38,827 bases of DNA from Gammaproteobacteria bacterium (GTDB lineage: Bacteria > Pseudomonadota > Gammaproteobacteria > Pseudomonadales > Pseudomonadaceae). Both the position numbers and the translations under genes were made by a program. The first letter of the stretch is position 1, and every line of letters starts with the position of its first letter. Below, one piece after another: positions 22,605 to 31,291 of the stretch. Under the pieces are notes generated by a model. That model saw nothing but the letters and a program-made list of their open reading frames with translations, ran no database searches and was not told the DNA's origin. The DNA is taken from assembly GCA_012728415.1 (NCBI GenBank), contig JAAYFD010000023.1, positions 1-38,827 on the forward strand, given 5' to 3'.

Positions 22605-22627
22605 CACACACCAAAGCTAAAAAACCC

Positions 22628-25228
22628 TTACTCCCCCAAAAAGTCCTTGGCAAACTTCTGCAACACACCACCTGCCTCGTACACATCAACCTCATCCGCA
22701 GTATCCAGACGGCAGGTCACAGTCACCCTCTCGCTCTGGCCATTGGCACGGTTGATCACCAGTGTCAGGTCAGCCAGCGGCGCAGGAGTGCCTTCAACGT
22801 CATAGGTCTCGGTGCCGTCCAGCTTCAGCGTCAGGCGGTTGGTGCCTTCCTTGAACTGCAGTGGCAACACACCCATGCCAACCAGGTTGGTGCGGTGGAT
22901 GCGCTCAAAGCCCTCGGCCACGATGACCTCAACACCGGCCAGACGCACGCCCTTGGCGGCCCAGTCACGGGACGAGCCCTGACCGTAGTCGGCACCGGCA
23001 ATGATGATCAGCGGCTGCTTGCGATTCATGTAGGTCTCGATGGCTTCCCACATGCGCATGACTTCGCCTTCCGGCTCGACACGGGCCAGCGAACCCTGCT
23101 TCACGCTGCCATCCTCGTTGCGCACCATCTCGTTGAGCAGCTTGGGGTTAGCCAGGGTGGCACGCTGGGCGGTCAGGTGGTCACCACGGTGGGTAGCGTA
23201 GGAGTTGAAATCCTCCTCCGGCAGGCCCATTTTGGCCAGGTATTCACCGGCCGCCGAGTCCGCCATAATCGCATTCGAAGGCGACAGGTGGTCGGTGGTG
23301 ATGTTGTCCGGCAGCAACGCCAACGGACGCATGCCTTTCATGGTGCGAGGCGCGGCCAGCGCACCTTCCCAGTAAGGCGGACGGCGCACATAAGTACTCA
23401 TTGGACGCCAGTCATACAACGGGCTTGGCGCACGCTCGGCGGCTTCCATGTCAAACATCGGAATGTAGATCTGGTTGAACTGCTCCGGCTTGACGTATTT
23501 GTTGACGATGGCGTCGATTTCTTCATCGCTGGGCCAGATGTCTTTCAGGCGGATTTCCTTGCCATCCACCACGCCCAGCACATCCTGCTCGATATCAAAG
23601 CGGATGGTACCGGCAATCGCATAGGCCACTACCAGCGGTGGCGAGGCCAAAAACGCTTGTTTGGCATAGGGGTGAATACGGCCGTCAAAGTTGCGGTTAC
23701 CCGACAGCACCGCGGTGGCGTAGAGGTCGCGGTCGATGATTTCTTGCTGAATCACAGGGTCCAGGGCACCGCTCATGCCGTTACAGGTAGTACAGGCAAA
23801 ACCGACGATGCCAAAGCCGAGCTTTTCCATGTCACCCAGCAGATCGGCCTCTTTCAGATATAGCTCGGCTACTTTGGAGCCTGGCGCAAAAGACGACTTG
23901 ACCCAGGGCTTGCGGGTCAGGCCCAGCTCGTTGGCTTTTTTCGCCAGCAGGCCAGCCGCCACCACGTTGCGCGGGTTGGAGGTGTTGGTACAGGAAGTAA
24001 TGGCGGCAATAATCACCGCGCCATCGGGCATCAGGCCCTCAGCTTCCTGTGCGCGCGCGGCCTCCAGATTGCCGGCAATGCCTTTGGCCGCCAGATCGCT
24101 GGTGGAAACACGGGCGTGCGGGTTGGACGGGCCGGCAATGTTGCGGCCAACAGTGGACAGGTCAAACTTCAGCACACGCTCGTATTCGGCAGTTTTTAGG
24201 CTGTCAGCCCACAGGCCGGTGTGTTTGGCGTACTGTTCAACCAGCTCGATCTGCTTGGGGTCGCGACCGGTCAGGCGCAAATAGTCGATGGTCTGGCCGT
24301 CGATGTAGAACATCGCCGCAGTGGCACCATACTCAGGCGTCATGTTGGAGATGGTGGCACGGTCACCGATGGACAGGCTGTCGGCACCCTCGCCAAAGAA
24401 CTCGACATAGGCACCCACTACACGCTCGGTGCGCAGGAATTCGGTCAGCGCCAATACGATGTCAGTTGCGGTAATGCCCGGCTGGCGCTTGCCGATCAGC
24501 TCGACACCGACGATATCCGGCAGGCGCATCATGGAAGGATGCCCCAGCATAATGGTTTCAGCTTCCAGACCGCCCACGCCGACAGAAATCACACCCAGTG
24601 CATCCGTATGGGGGGTATGACTGTCGGTGCCGACACAGGTATCCGGGAAGGCCACGCCTTCACGCACCTGCACCACGGGCGACATTTTTTCCAGGTTGAT
24701 CTGGTGCATGATGCCGTTACCGGCCGGAATCACATCCACATTGTCGAACGCGGTCTTGGTCCAGTCGATAAAGTGAAAACGGTCTTCGTTGCGACGGTCT
24801 TCGATTTCACGGTTCTTCTGGAAAGCATCGGGGTCAAAACCGCCACACTCAACGGCCAAGGAGTGGTCAACAATCAGCTGGGTCTGTACCACTGGGTTGA
24901 CCTTGGACGGATCGCCACCCTTGGCGGCAATGGCATCACGCAGGCCAGCCAGGTCCACCAGCGCGGTCAGGCCGAGAATGTCGTGAGTCACCACACGGGC
25001 CGGATACCAGGGGAAGTCCAGATCACGCTTGCGATAAATCAGCTGCTTCAAGGAATCGGTCAGCGCGTCCGGCTCACAGCGGCGCACCAGCTGTTCGGCC
25101 AGAATGCGCGAGGTATAGGGCAGCTTTTCATAGGCACCTGGCTCAATGGCATTGACCGCCTCGCGTGCATCAAAATAATCCAGCACACTGCCGGGCAGGT
25201 TTTTACGGTATTGGGTATTCATAGTCAT
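22628..25228 (-). CDS. acnD: 2-methylcitrate dehydratase, Fe/S-dependent (AcnD)
   Basis: An 866-residue aconitase-family protein that dehydrates 2-methylcitrate to 2-methylaconitate, working with PrpF in place of PrpD. The iron-sulphur cysteines lie in ITSCTNTSNP and in FACTTCNGMSG. QGSSRDWAAKGVRLAGVEVI is the C-terminal swivel-domain motif, and HTDALGVISVGVGGLEAETI is typical of the family. AcnD identity is favoured over AcnA because it sits between prpC and prpF and starts RKNLPGSVLDYFDAREAVNA. ATG 25228 has GGAAAAG upstream; ATG 25222 is an equally possible start two codons later. Confidence 0.94.
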   Translation of the reverse strand: MTMNTQYRKNLPGSVLDYFDAREAVNAIEPGAYEKLPYTSRILAEQLVRRCEPDALTDSLKQLIYRKRDLDFPWYPARVVTHDILGLTALVDLAGLRDAIAAKGGDPSKVNPVVQTQLIVDHSLAVECGGFDPDAFQKNREIEDRRNEDRFHFIDWTKTAFDNVDVIPAGNGIMHQINLEKMSPVVQVREGVAFPDTCVGTDSHTPHTDALGVISVGVGGLEAETIMLGHPSMMRLPDIVGVELIGKRQPGITATDIVLALTEFLRTERVVGAYVEFFGEGADSLSIGDRATISNMTPEYGATAAMFYIDGQTIDYLRLTGRDPKQIELVEQYAKHTGLWADSLKTAEYERVLKFDLSTVGRNIAGPSNPHARVSTSDLAAKGIAGNLEAARAQEAEGLMPDGAVIIAAITSCTNTSNPRNVVAAGLLAKKANELGLTRKPWVKSSFAPGSKVAELYLKEADLLGDMEKLGFGIVGFACTTCNGMSGALDPVIQQEIIDRDLYATAVLSGNRNFDGRIHPYAKQAFLASPPLVVAYAIAGTIRFDIEQDVLGVVDGKEIRLKDIWPSDEEIDAIVNKYVKPEQFNQIYIPMFDMEAAERAPSPLYDWRPMSTYVRRPPYWEGALAAPRTMKGMRPLALLPDNITTDHLSPSNAIMADSAAGEYLAKMGLPEEDFNSYATHRGDHLTAQRATLANPKLLNEMVRNEDGSVKQGSLARVEPEGEVMRMWEAIETYMNRKQPLIIIAGADYGQGSSRDWAAKGVRLAGVEVIVAEGFERIHRTNLVGMGVLPLQFKEGTNRLTLKLDGTETYDVEGTPAPLADLTLVINRANGQSERVTVTCRLDTADEVDVYEAGGVLQKFAKDFLGE

Positions 25229-25313
25229 GGTTATCTTTTCCAGCTGGGGGTGATTCGGTTTTCTAATCAATTGTCATCGCCATTGCGCGCAAAATGCTCA
25301 AAGCGGCACCAGT

Positions 25314-25392
25314 GTCATTCCGTGTGAGGCCGCAGAATCCATATGCAAACTGCATGGATCCTGCGAGTCCGCTTCGCTACGCGCAGGATGAC
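25314..25392. repeat. Intergenic repeat with GTCAT ends and an ATCCTGCG hairpin
   Basis: It begins GTCATTCCG and ends AGGATGAC. Inside are ATCCAT-ATGCA/TGC-ATGGAT and ATCCTGCG (25358-25365) paired with CGCAGGAT (25382-25389). A relative lies at 27029-27112. This looks like a small dispersed intergenic repeat unrelated to the 17-22 kb family. Confidence 0.6.
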
Positions 25393-25464
25393 GGTAGTGA
25401 ACACGCTTTATTCAAAAACTCTTTGTCTGACACCCATTCAAATATCACTCAGATGACACACAAA

Positions 25465-25501
25465 GAATTCCTGCAAGGAATTCAGGCGGGCAACGCCCGC
25501 C
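25465..25501. other. Adjacent perfect hairpins downstream of prpC
   Basis: GAATTCC tgcaa GGAATTC (25465-25483) is followed directly by GGCGGGC aac GCCCGCC (25485-25501). On the minus strand the second hairpin to be transcribed is followed by TTTGTGTG, so a partial terminator or an mRNA-stabilising end after prpC is possible. Confidence 0.45.
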
Positions 25502-25750
25502 CTACTCTTTCCAACAGGATTGAGGTGCTGCGTGCACGGACTACAAAGTGCGGCGGCCCATGTGCAGCAAAGCCTATGCGGCCATGAATGGTCCATGGAG
25601 CCTACAGGGCAGTTTTTTGCTCCTGCAAAAACTGCATTTCCGCCATCCATGGCGGTCAGATGTATTCACGGCGACTTTGCGGAACATGAGCCGCCGCACA
25701 TACCTCCAGCACACTACTCAAACAAACGCAGCAACCTCAATCAAACCCGG

Positions 25751-26887
25751 TCAGCGCTCGCTGATGGGTGGTACCGGACGCTGCTCTTCACCGATGTAAT
25801 CCGCACTCGGACGGATAATACGGTTGTTAGCACGCTGCTCAAACACGTGGGCGGCCCAGCCCGTTACGCGTGAACAAACAAAGATCGGCGTAAACAGCGG
25901 GGTTGGAATACCCATAAAGCGGTAGGCAGAAGCATGGAAGAAATCCGCGTTGGGGAACAGCTTCTTCTCATCCCACATCAGCTTCTCGATGGCGCAGGAA
26001 ACCGGATAAATCACGGTATCGCCAACCTCGGCTGCCAGCTTCTCAGAGTACGCCTTGATCACTTCGTTACGCGGATCAGACTCGCGGTAGATAGCGTGAC
26101 CAAAGCCCATGATCAGCTCTTTGCGAGCCATCATCGCCTTCAGCTCAGCAACGGCTTCATCAGGGGTCTGGAAACGGTCGATCAGGTCCATAGCTGCTTC
26201 GTTGGCACCCCCATGCAGCGGGCCGCGCAGCGAACCGATGGCACCGGTAACACAGGAGTACAGGTCAGACAAAGTAGAAGCACAAACGCGACCAGTGAAG
26301 GTAGAGGCGTTGAATTCGTGCTCCGCGTACAGGGTCAGCGACACATTCATCACTTCGCGATGCAGGTCGCTGGGTGACTTGCCGTGCAGAAGGGCCAGGA
26401 AGTGACCGCCCAGATCCGGCTCGTCAGTGACGCACTCGATACGCTTGCCGTTGTGGCTGAAGTGGTACCAGTACAGCAGCATGGCCGGCATGGACGCCAG
26501 CAGGCGGTCGGCCACATCCAGTTGCTGGTCAAAGCTCAGCTCGGGCTCCAGGGTGCCCAGTACGGACACACCGGTACGCATCACATCCATCGGGTGCGCA
26601 TCGGCAGGAATGCGCTCCAGTACTTCTTTCAGCGCCTGTGGCAGGTCGCGCATGCCTTTCAGGCGCTCAACATAGGCATCAAGCTCGGCCTGGTTAGGCA
26701 GTTTTTCGTACCACAGCAAATAAGCAACTTCTTCAAAGCTCTTGCAGTTCTTGGCCAGGTCGCGCACGTCATAACCACGATAGGTCAGACCTGCACCTTC
26801 CTTGCCGACGGTGCACAATGAGGTTTGACCGGCAATCTGCCCGCGCAGTCCGGCTCCGCTCAATACTTTTTTCTTCTCTTCAGCCAT
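25751..26887 (-). CDS. prpC: 2-methylcitrate synthase
   Basis: A 378-residue citrate-synthase-family enzyme joining propionyl-CoA and oxaloacetate to 2-methylcitrate, the entry step of the cycle. Active-site blocks are visible: LHGGANEAAMDLI (first histidine), GFGHAIYRESDPRNEVIK (second histidine) and NADFFHASAYRFMGIP (aspartate). SLCTVGKEGAGLTYRGYDVR at the N-terminus is typical of the short 2-methylcitrate synthase type rather than the long GltA type. It lies second in the gntR-prpB-prpC-acnD-prpF operon. Confidence 0.95.
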   Translation of the reverse strand: MAEEKKKVLSGAGLRGQIAGQTSLCTVGKEGAGLTYRGYDVRDLAKNCKSFEEVAYLLWYEKLPNQAELDAYVERLKGMRDLPQALKEVLERIPADAHPMDVMRTGVSVLGTLEPELSFDQQLDVADRLLASMPAMLLYWYHFSHNGKRIECVTDEPDLGGHFLALLHGKSPSDLHREVMNVSLTLYAEHEFNASTFTGRVCASTLSDLYSCVTGAIGSLRGPLHGGANEAAMDLIDRFQTPDEAVAELKAMMARKELIMGFGHAIYRESDPRNEVIKAYSEKLAAEVGDTVIYPVSCAIEKLMWDEKKLFPNADFFHASAYRFMGIPTPLFTPIFVCSRVTGWAAHVFEQRANNRIIRPSADYIGEEQRPVPPISER

Positions 26888-27028
26888 GAGTGTAGTCCTC
26901 TAGGTTTTTATAATGATGCTTACTACTTCAGTGTGTGTTCCGCAGAACAACTTGGTGGTGCAATAGCAGCGTTGTCTTTGCTGGTTTTATCCATAAAGCC
27001 ACGCTGTTGCAGCTATCCACCGATCTCT

Positions 27029-27112
27029 CGTTATTCCGCGCGTAGTCGCGGAATTCAGCTCTAGATCCTGCGACTTCGCACAGGATGACGACTTTTGCAC
27101 GCGCAGGATGAC
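27029..27112. repeat. Intergenic repeat, second ATCCTGCG-type copy
   Basis: ATTCCGCG cgtagt CGCGGAAT (27032-27053) is followed by ATCCTGCG acttcg CACAGGAT (27065-27086), and then by a further GCGCAGGATGAC. It shares the ATCCTGCG/AGGATGAC parts with the repeat at 25314 and fills the prpB-prpC gap. Confidence 0.55.
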
Positions 27113-27126
27113 TAAAATTTAGCGTA

Positions 27127-28017
27127 CTACTTGCCTTTTTGCTGGGCAAACAGCGCATCCAGGCTTTGCTCGAATGCGTGATAGTTGATGCGGTCGTACA
27201 GCTCCATGCGGGTCTGCATGGTATCCACCACATTTTGCTGGGTGCCGTCACGACGGATCGCGGTGTAAACATTTTCTGCCGCCTTGTTCATGGCACGGAA
27301 AGCGGACAGCGGGTACAGCACCAGGGAAACGTCCACGGAGGCCAGCTGCTCAGTGGTGTACAGCGGAGTGGCACCAAACTCGGTAATGTTGGCCAAAATC
27401 GGCGCCTTCACGCGGTCAGCAAAAGTCTTGTACATGTCCAGCTCGGTGATGGCCTCCGGGAATACCATGTCGGCACCGGCCTCGACGCAGGCCGCAGCGC
27501 GATCCAGTGCTGCGTTCAGGCCTTCTACCGCCAGCGCATCGGTACGCGCCATGATGACAAAGCTGTCATCGGTACGCGCATCAACTGCCGCCTTGATGCG
27601 GTCAACCATTTCCTGCTGGGAAACGATTTCCTTGTTCGGGCGGTGACCACAGCGCTTGGCACCCACCTGGTCTTCGATATGGATGGCCGCAGCGCCAAAC
27701 TTGCTCATGGACTTGACGGTACGTGCCACGTTGAAGGCAGACGAACCAAAACCGGTATCCACATCCACCAGCAAAGGCAGGTCACAGACATCAGTAATGC
27801 GGCGCACATCGGTCAGCACATCGTCCAGGGTAGAAATACCCAGATCCGGCAGACCGAGCGAACCGGCAGCAACACCACCACCCGACAGATAAATGGCCTT
27901 GAAGCCGGCACGCTGGGCCAGCAGCGCATGGTTGGCATTGATCGCACCGACCACCTGCAGCGGGCGTTCTTCGGCTACGGCATCACGAAACAGTTGTCCT
28001 GGAGTTTTACGGCTCAT
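27127..28017 (-). CDS. prpB: 2-methylisocitrate lyase
   Basis: A 296-residue enzyme of the isocitrate lyase/PEP mutase family that splits 2-methylisocitrate into pyruvate and succinate. The catalytic signature KRCGH is at residues 121-125 ([11 protein letters not shown]), and the Mg2+-binding aspartates are Asp85 and Asp87 in [30 protein letters not shown] near the N-terminus is family-typical. It starts two bases after the regulator's stop, so the two are translationally linked. Confidence 0.95.
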   Translation of the reverse strand: MSRKTPGQLFRDAVAEERPLQVVGAINANHALLAQRAGFKAIYLSGGGVAAGSLGLPDLGISTLDDVLTDVRRITDVCDLPLLVDVDTGFGSSAFNVARTVKSMSKFGAAAIHIEDQVGAKRCGHRPNKEIVSQQEMVDRIKAAVDARTDDSFVIMARTDALAVEGLNAALDRAAACVEAGADMVFPEAITELDMYKTFADRVKAPILANITEFGATPLYTTEQLASVDVSLVLYPLSAFRAMNKAAENVYTAIRRDGTQQNVVDTMQTRMELYDRINYHAFEQSLDALFAQQKGK

Positions 28018-28019
28018 AA

Positions 28020-28739
28020 TTAACCTCGTACAGATAATGGGGTGCCATTGCTGGCCTGATAATGTCGCTCTACGTTACGTCTGGATGTTGCGATATGCCG
28101 GCGCATCAGCAGCTCGGCCAATTCGCCATCGCCGTCGGCAATGGCATCAAGAATGCGGTGATGTTCCTTGAACGCCTGCTGTGGCCGGTTGGGTGTGGCC
28201 GAATACTGCAAACGGTACATCCGGACCAGCTGGTACAGCTCTTCTGTAAGCAGCTTGGCCAGCATCTGGTTGCGGCTGCCACGGATGATCTTGTAATGAA
28301 AGTCGTAATCGCCTTCCTGCTGGAAGTAGTCGATACCGGCCTGGAACGCAGCATCCCTTTCGTGGGTAGCCAGAATTTCGCGCAGCTCGGATATTTCCTG
28401 CTCTGTCATGTGTTTGGCCGCCAGCCGACAGGCCATTCCTTCCAGTGACTCACGGATTTCATACAACTCAATCAGCTCTTTGTGCGACAGCGAAACAACC
28501 CGGGCTCCGACATGCGGCACCCGCACCAGCAGCCGCTGCCCCTCGAGACGGTGAATTGCCTCGCGCAGCGGTCCACGGCTAATGCCGTAAGTGCGAGCCA
28601 GTTCCGGTTCGGAAATTTTGCTGCCCGGAGCTATCCTTCCGGTAACAATCGCCGCCTGTATGGTACGGAACACCTGCTCAGACAGGGTGTACCCTTCTCC
28701 GGTTGTGCTTTCGACAGTTTCAGCGGTGCCTTGCAACAT
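28020..28739 (-). CDS. GntR-family (FCD) regulator of the methylcitrate operon
   Basis: A 239-residue regulator with an N-terminal winged helix ([20 protein letters not shown], then [20 protein letters not shown]) and a C-terminal all-helical FCD ligand domain ([60 protein letters not shown]). It probably represses the operon and releases DNA on binding 2-methylcitrate or a related metabolite. ATG 28739 is used; a TTG at 28772 would extend the protein into the promoter. The gene is first in the operon, and TTGTTAACA sits just before its start codon, which points to autoregulation. Confidence 0.9.
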   Translation of the reverse strand: MLQGTAETVESTTGEGYTLSEQVFRTIQAAIVTGRIAPGSKISEPELARTYGISRGPLREAIHRLEGQRLLVRVPHVGARVVSLSHKELIELYEIRESLEGMACRLAAKHMTEQEISELREILATHERDAAFQAGIDYFQQEGDYDFHYKIIRGSRNQMLAKLLTEELYQLVRMYRLQYSATPNRPQQAFKEHHRILDAIADGDGELAELLMRRHIATSRRNVERHYQASNGTPLSVRG

Positions 28740-28740
28740 T

Positions 28741-28825
28741 TTGTTAACATCCAGTCCTTCAATCGACCACAAAGTTACGCAAACCCCCCAACACTGTCAA
28801 CACATCCCCCGATATTGTTAACAAT
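28741..28825 (-). promoter_or_regulatory. Promoter and GntR operators of the methylcitrate operon
   Basis: On the minus strand, TTGACA (complement of 28795-28800), a 17 bp spacer and TAACTT (complement of 28772-28777) form a sigma-70 promoter. Three related sites surround it: ATTGTTAACAAT (28814-28825, a perfect 12 bp palindrome), TGTCAACA (28795-28802, overlapping the -35) and TTGTTAACA (28741-28749, just before the start codon). Binding at the middle site would block RNA polymerase. FadR/FCD-type GntR proteins commonly bind palindromes of this length. Confidence 0.7.
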
Positions 28826-28926
28826 CCTGCAACCAAGGTCGTATATTCTGACCTTTATCTCCAGTCACAGCCTGCAGCGCAGGAACCCTTTACTCATCAT
28901 GTGGTCAACGCAAACTGAAAAAAGGG

Positions 28927-29130
28927 TCACCCCGCTCTCCACAAAAGCCTAATAAATGAAAAATGCGGTTTACAGACATGCCCGGCACGAAATAAATGCT
29001 GCACACCAAGAGTATGACCGGCTTCATGCATAACACTTCCTTTATGCCAGCCTGCGGGCAGGTTAAGCTTTCTACTTAAAAAGACATGTTTTTCCATGTA
29101 CACTGCGCTGGCTGTCGCTCCGGGCTGCAA
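28927..29130 (-). CDS. Short frame with a metzincin-type zinc motif, possible gene remnant
   Basis: This 67-codon frame in the gap between the GntR and zinc-protease genes contains HEAGHTLGVQH (28996-29028), an exact HExxHxxGxxH metzincin signature, in the setting GSVMHEAGHTLGVQHLF. The preceding residues (EKHVFLSRKLNLPAGWHKG) also read like real protein. There is no Met-turn after the motif, no clear ribosome binding site, and the open frame runs upstream into the oppositely oriented protease gene before meeting a stop near 29240. It may be the relic of a metalloprotease, a small expressed gene, or chance. I favour a relic. Confidence 0.3.
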   Translation of the reverse strand: MQPGATASAVYMEKHVFLSRKLNLPAGWHKGSVMHEAGHTLGVQHLFRAGHVCKPHFSFIRLLWRAG

Positions 29131-29192
29131 TATCTGTCGGTCCAGCGCCAGCTTCTGCTTTATCTCCGATTGATTGCAAGGAACTCCATACA

Positions 29193-29750
29193 GTGTTTCA
29201 GAGTCTTTTACGTATTCTGTTGCCCCTGCTGGGTGGACTTTTTATGACCAGCGCCATTCATGCTGCTACCTATGTCAACAAGCAAATTTTTGGCCTGCAC
29301 GAACAGGTTTACCTGTCCGACCTTGGCATCGGCCTAAAAGCAAAATTGGATACCGGTGCAACCACATCTTCCCTGAGTGCCCGCAACATCCAGCGTTTCA
29401 AGCGTGACGGCGAACCCTGGGTACGTTTTCAGCTCGCTTTCGATACGGCCCCTGAACAGGTCTACGAGCTGCCGATAGCCCGCGTCTCACGCATCAAGCG
29501 CCGTGCCGACGACTTCGATCCCGAGGAAGAAAAAACCTATAGCGCCCGGCCCGTTATCAATTTGACTGTGCATATTGGCAATCGTCAGCAGCAAATCGAG
29601 GTTAACCTGACTGACCGCAGCGCCTTCAAGTACCCGTTCCTGCTCGGAGCGCGCGGTCTCAAGTCGTTGGGCGGGATTGTCGACCCCGACTTGAGCATGA
29701 CCGCCGGCGAGCCGATACTGAACCACTCCGACCCCAGCCTTTCCGAGTAA
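29193..29750 (+). CDS. Retropepsin-like putative zinc protease, RimK-associated family
   Basis: A 185-residue exported protein starting at GTG 29193 (AGGAA nine bases upstream). A signal peptide ends near TSAIHA|AT. The active-site motif is Asp53-Thr-Gly in LKAKLDTGATTSSLSARNI, followed by YPFLLGARGLKSLGG, which matches the family once called 'ATP-dependent zinc protease' and now seen as retropepsin-like. It probably acts in the periplasm. It is the first of three adjacent genes (gaps of 7 and 4 bases) found together in many gammaproteobacteria, so its substrate may be linked to the ATP-grasp ligase product. Confidence 0.88.
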   Translation: MFQSLLRILLPLLGGLFMTSAIHAATYVNKQIFGLHEQVYLSDLGIGLKAKLDTGATTSSLSARNIQRFKRDGEPWVRFQLAFDTAPEQVYELPIARVSRIKRRADDFDPEEEKTYSARPVINLTVHIGNRQQQIEVNLTDRSAFKYPFLLGARGLKSLGGIVDPDLSMTAGEPILNHSDPSLSE

Positions 29751-29757
29751 ATTACCC

Positions 29758-31287
29758 ATGCGTTCATTAACCTTGCATTTGAAGCTACTGATCACCGCAC
29801 TGGTCGGACTGGGCGTACTGATCACTGCCTACCAAATTTTTGTGCTCAAGATTCCGGTCACCGAGCACGAAACTGACAACCTGTGGAACGTTGATGCCAA
29901 AATAGAATTTCAGGCGGCCGGCAATACGCCAGTCAAACTGCAAATGTTTGTGCCTCCCCTGAGTGACAGTTACACCAGCCTGAACGAAAGCTTCATCTCG
30001 AAAAACTACGGTGTCAGTGTTAATCATCAGGGAGAGAACCGTCTGATCACCTGGTCGGCAAGGCGCAACACCGGCAAGCAGACCCTGTACTACCGTATGG
30101 TGCTAACCACCCGCTATGGTGCCGACCAGGCCAAACCCAAAGGGCCGACGTTTCGCGAAAGCCTGCCCATTGAAGGTGTCGAAAAAATTGCCGCCGAAGC
30201 TCTGCTCGCCCCAATTCGCCAGCATTCGGCAGATATTGAAACCTTCATCAGCGAGACCATCAAGCGCGTCAACAACAAAGATGACGACAACAGCAAACTG
30301 CTGCTCGGCGGCGACAACAGTCCCGGCCGAAAGGCGGCGGTGATCGACCTGGTACTCTCCATTGCCAAAGTGCCCATGCAGCTCGTACACACGCTGCGTC
30401 TGGATACCGGTGCCAACCAGGAACCCGAGTTATGGATCCGCAGCTTCAACGGCAAAAAATGGCTTTATTTCAACCCGCAAACCGGCCAGCAGGGGCTGCC
30501 TTCCGACCGCTTGATCTGGTGGTATGGCGATGCCCCCCTGCTTACCCTGGAAGGCGGCAGCCGGCCACAAGTATCTTTCACAGTCAACAGCAGCGAAATC
30601 AACGCTATTCGCCTGGCACAGCTAACCGGCAGCGCCAGCAACGCAACCAGTTTCCTTGACTACTCACTGTATGGTTTGCCGCTGAGCACCCAGCAAACCT
30701 ACCAGGTGATGATCATGATCCCGATTGGCGTGCTGGTCATTTTAATCTTGCGCAACCTTGGCGGTCTGCAAACCCTGGGGACTTTCACACCGGTCCTGAT
30801 CGCCCTGGCTTTCCGTGAAACCCAGCTGGGCTTTGGAATCCTGTTGTTCGGTCTGATCACAGCACTGGGCCTGTCACTACGCTCCTACCTTGAGCACCTG
30901 AAATTACAAATGCTGCCACGCCTGTCGGTAGTGTTAACGTTCGTAGTAGTCTTGATCGCCGTGATCAGTCTGCTCAGCCACAAGCTGGGACTGGAGCGCG
31001 GTTTATCCATCTCGCTATTCCCAATGGTAATTCTGACCATGACCATTGAGCGCCTGTCGATTACCTGGGAAGAACGTGGCGGCAATACAGCCTTCAAGGT
31101 GGCCATCGGCACACTGTTCTCAGCTTCTTTGGCACACTACCTGATGAGCATTCAGGAGCTGAACTACTTTGTCTTCACCTTCCCGGGGGTCCTGTTGATT
31201 ATGGTTGGCTTCATGCTGGCAATGGGCCGCTATCGAGGCTACCGCCTGACCGAGCTATTCCGCTTTAAAGCGTTCCTGAAGGACTGA
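29758..31287 (+). CDS. Inactive transglutaminase-like protein fused to seven membrane helices
   Basis: A 509-residue membrane protein. One N-terminal helix (LLITALVGLGVLITAYQIFV) leads to a periplasmic region of about 280 residues with a transglutaminase-like fold (LLGGDNSPGRKAAVIDLVLS; ELWIRSFNGKKWLYFNPQTG). A block of about seven hydrophobic helices from residue 320 to 500 follows. I cannot see a Cys-His-Asp catalytic set, as expected for the 'inactive transglutaminase' group that it resembles. It likely senses or recruits a peptide-like ligand and couples it to the inner membrane. It is co-transcribed with the protease and the ligase-like protein. Confidence 0.88.
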   Translation: MRSLTLHLKLLITALVGLGVLITAYQIFVLKIPVTEHETDNLWNVDAKIEFQAAGNTPVKLQMFVPPLSDSYTSLNESFISKNYGVSVNHQGENRLITWSARRNTGKQTLYYRMVLTTRYGADQAKPKGPTFRESLPIEGVEKIAAEALLAPIRQHSADIETFISETIKRVNNKDDDNSKLLLGGDNSPGRKAAVIDLVLSIAKVPMQLVHTLRLDTGANQEPELWIRSFNGKKWLYFNPQTGQQGLPSDRLIWWYGDAPLLTLEGGSRPQVSFTVNSSEINAIRLAQLTGSASNATSFLDYSLYGLPLSTQQTYQVMIMIPIGVLVILILRNLGGLQTLGTFTPVLIALAFRETQLGFGILLFGLITALGLSLRSYLEHLKLQMLPRLSVVLTFVVVLIAVISLLSHKLGLERGLSISLFPMVILTMTIERLSITWEERGGNTAFKVAIGTLFSASLAHYLMSIQELNYFVFTFPGVLLIMVGFMLAMGRYRGYRLTELFRFKAFLKD

Positions 31288-31291
31288 TGTC

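Larger units (their letters stand above)
25229..25750. other. Intergenic region between prpC and acnD
   Basis: No gene is supported in these 520 bases inside the operon. They hold the GTCAT-ended repeat (25314-25392), a pair of adjacent hairpins (25465-25501), and two more: GCAGTTTTTTGC tcct GCAAAAACTGC at about 25609-25635 and CCGCCAT cc ATGGCGG at about 25641-25656. Such structures may set different mRNA levels for prpC and acnD. Confidence 0.5.

Noticed and set aside
24221-25327. Long plus-strand frame opposite acnD, and similar ones opposite prpB, prpC and queC
   Set aside because: They lie antisense to clear enzyme genes and carry no domain signature. They arise from the codon bias of the genes opposite.
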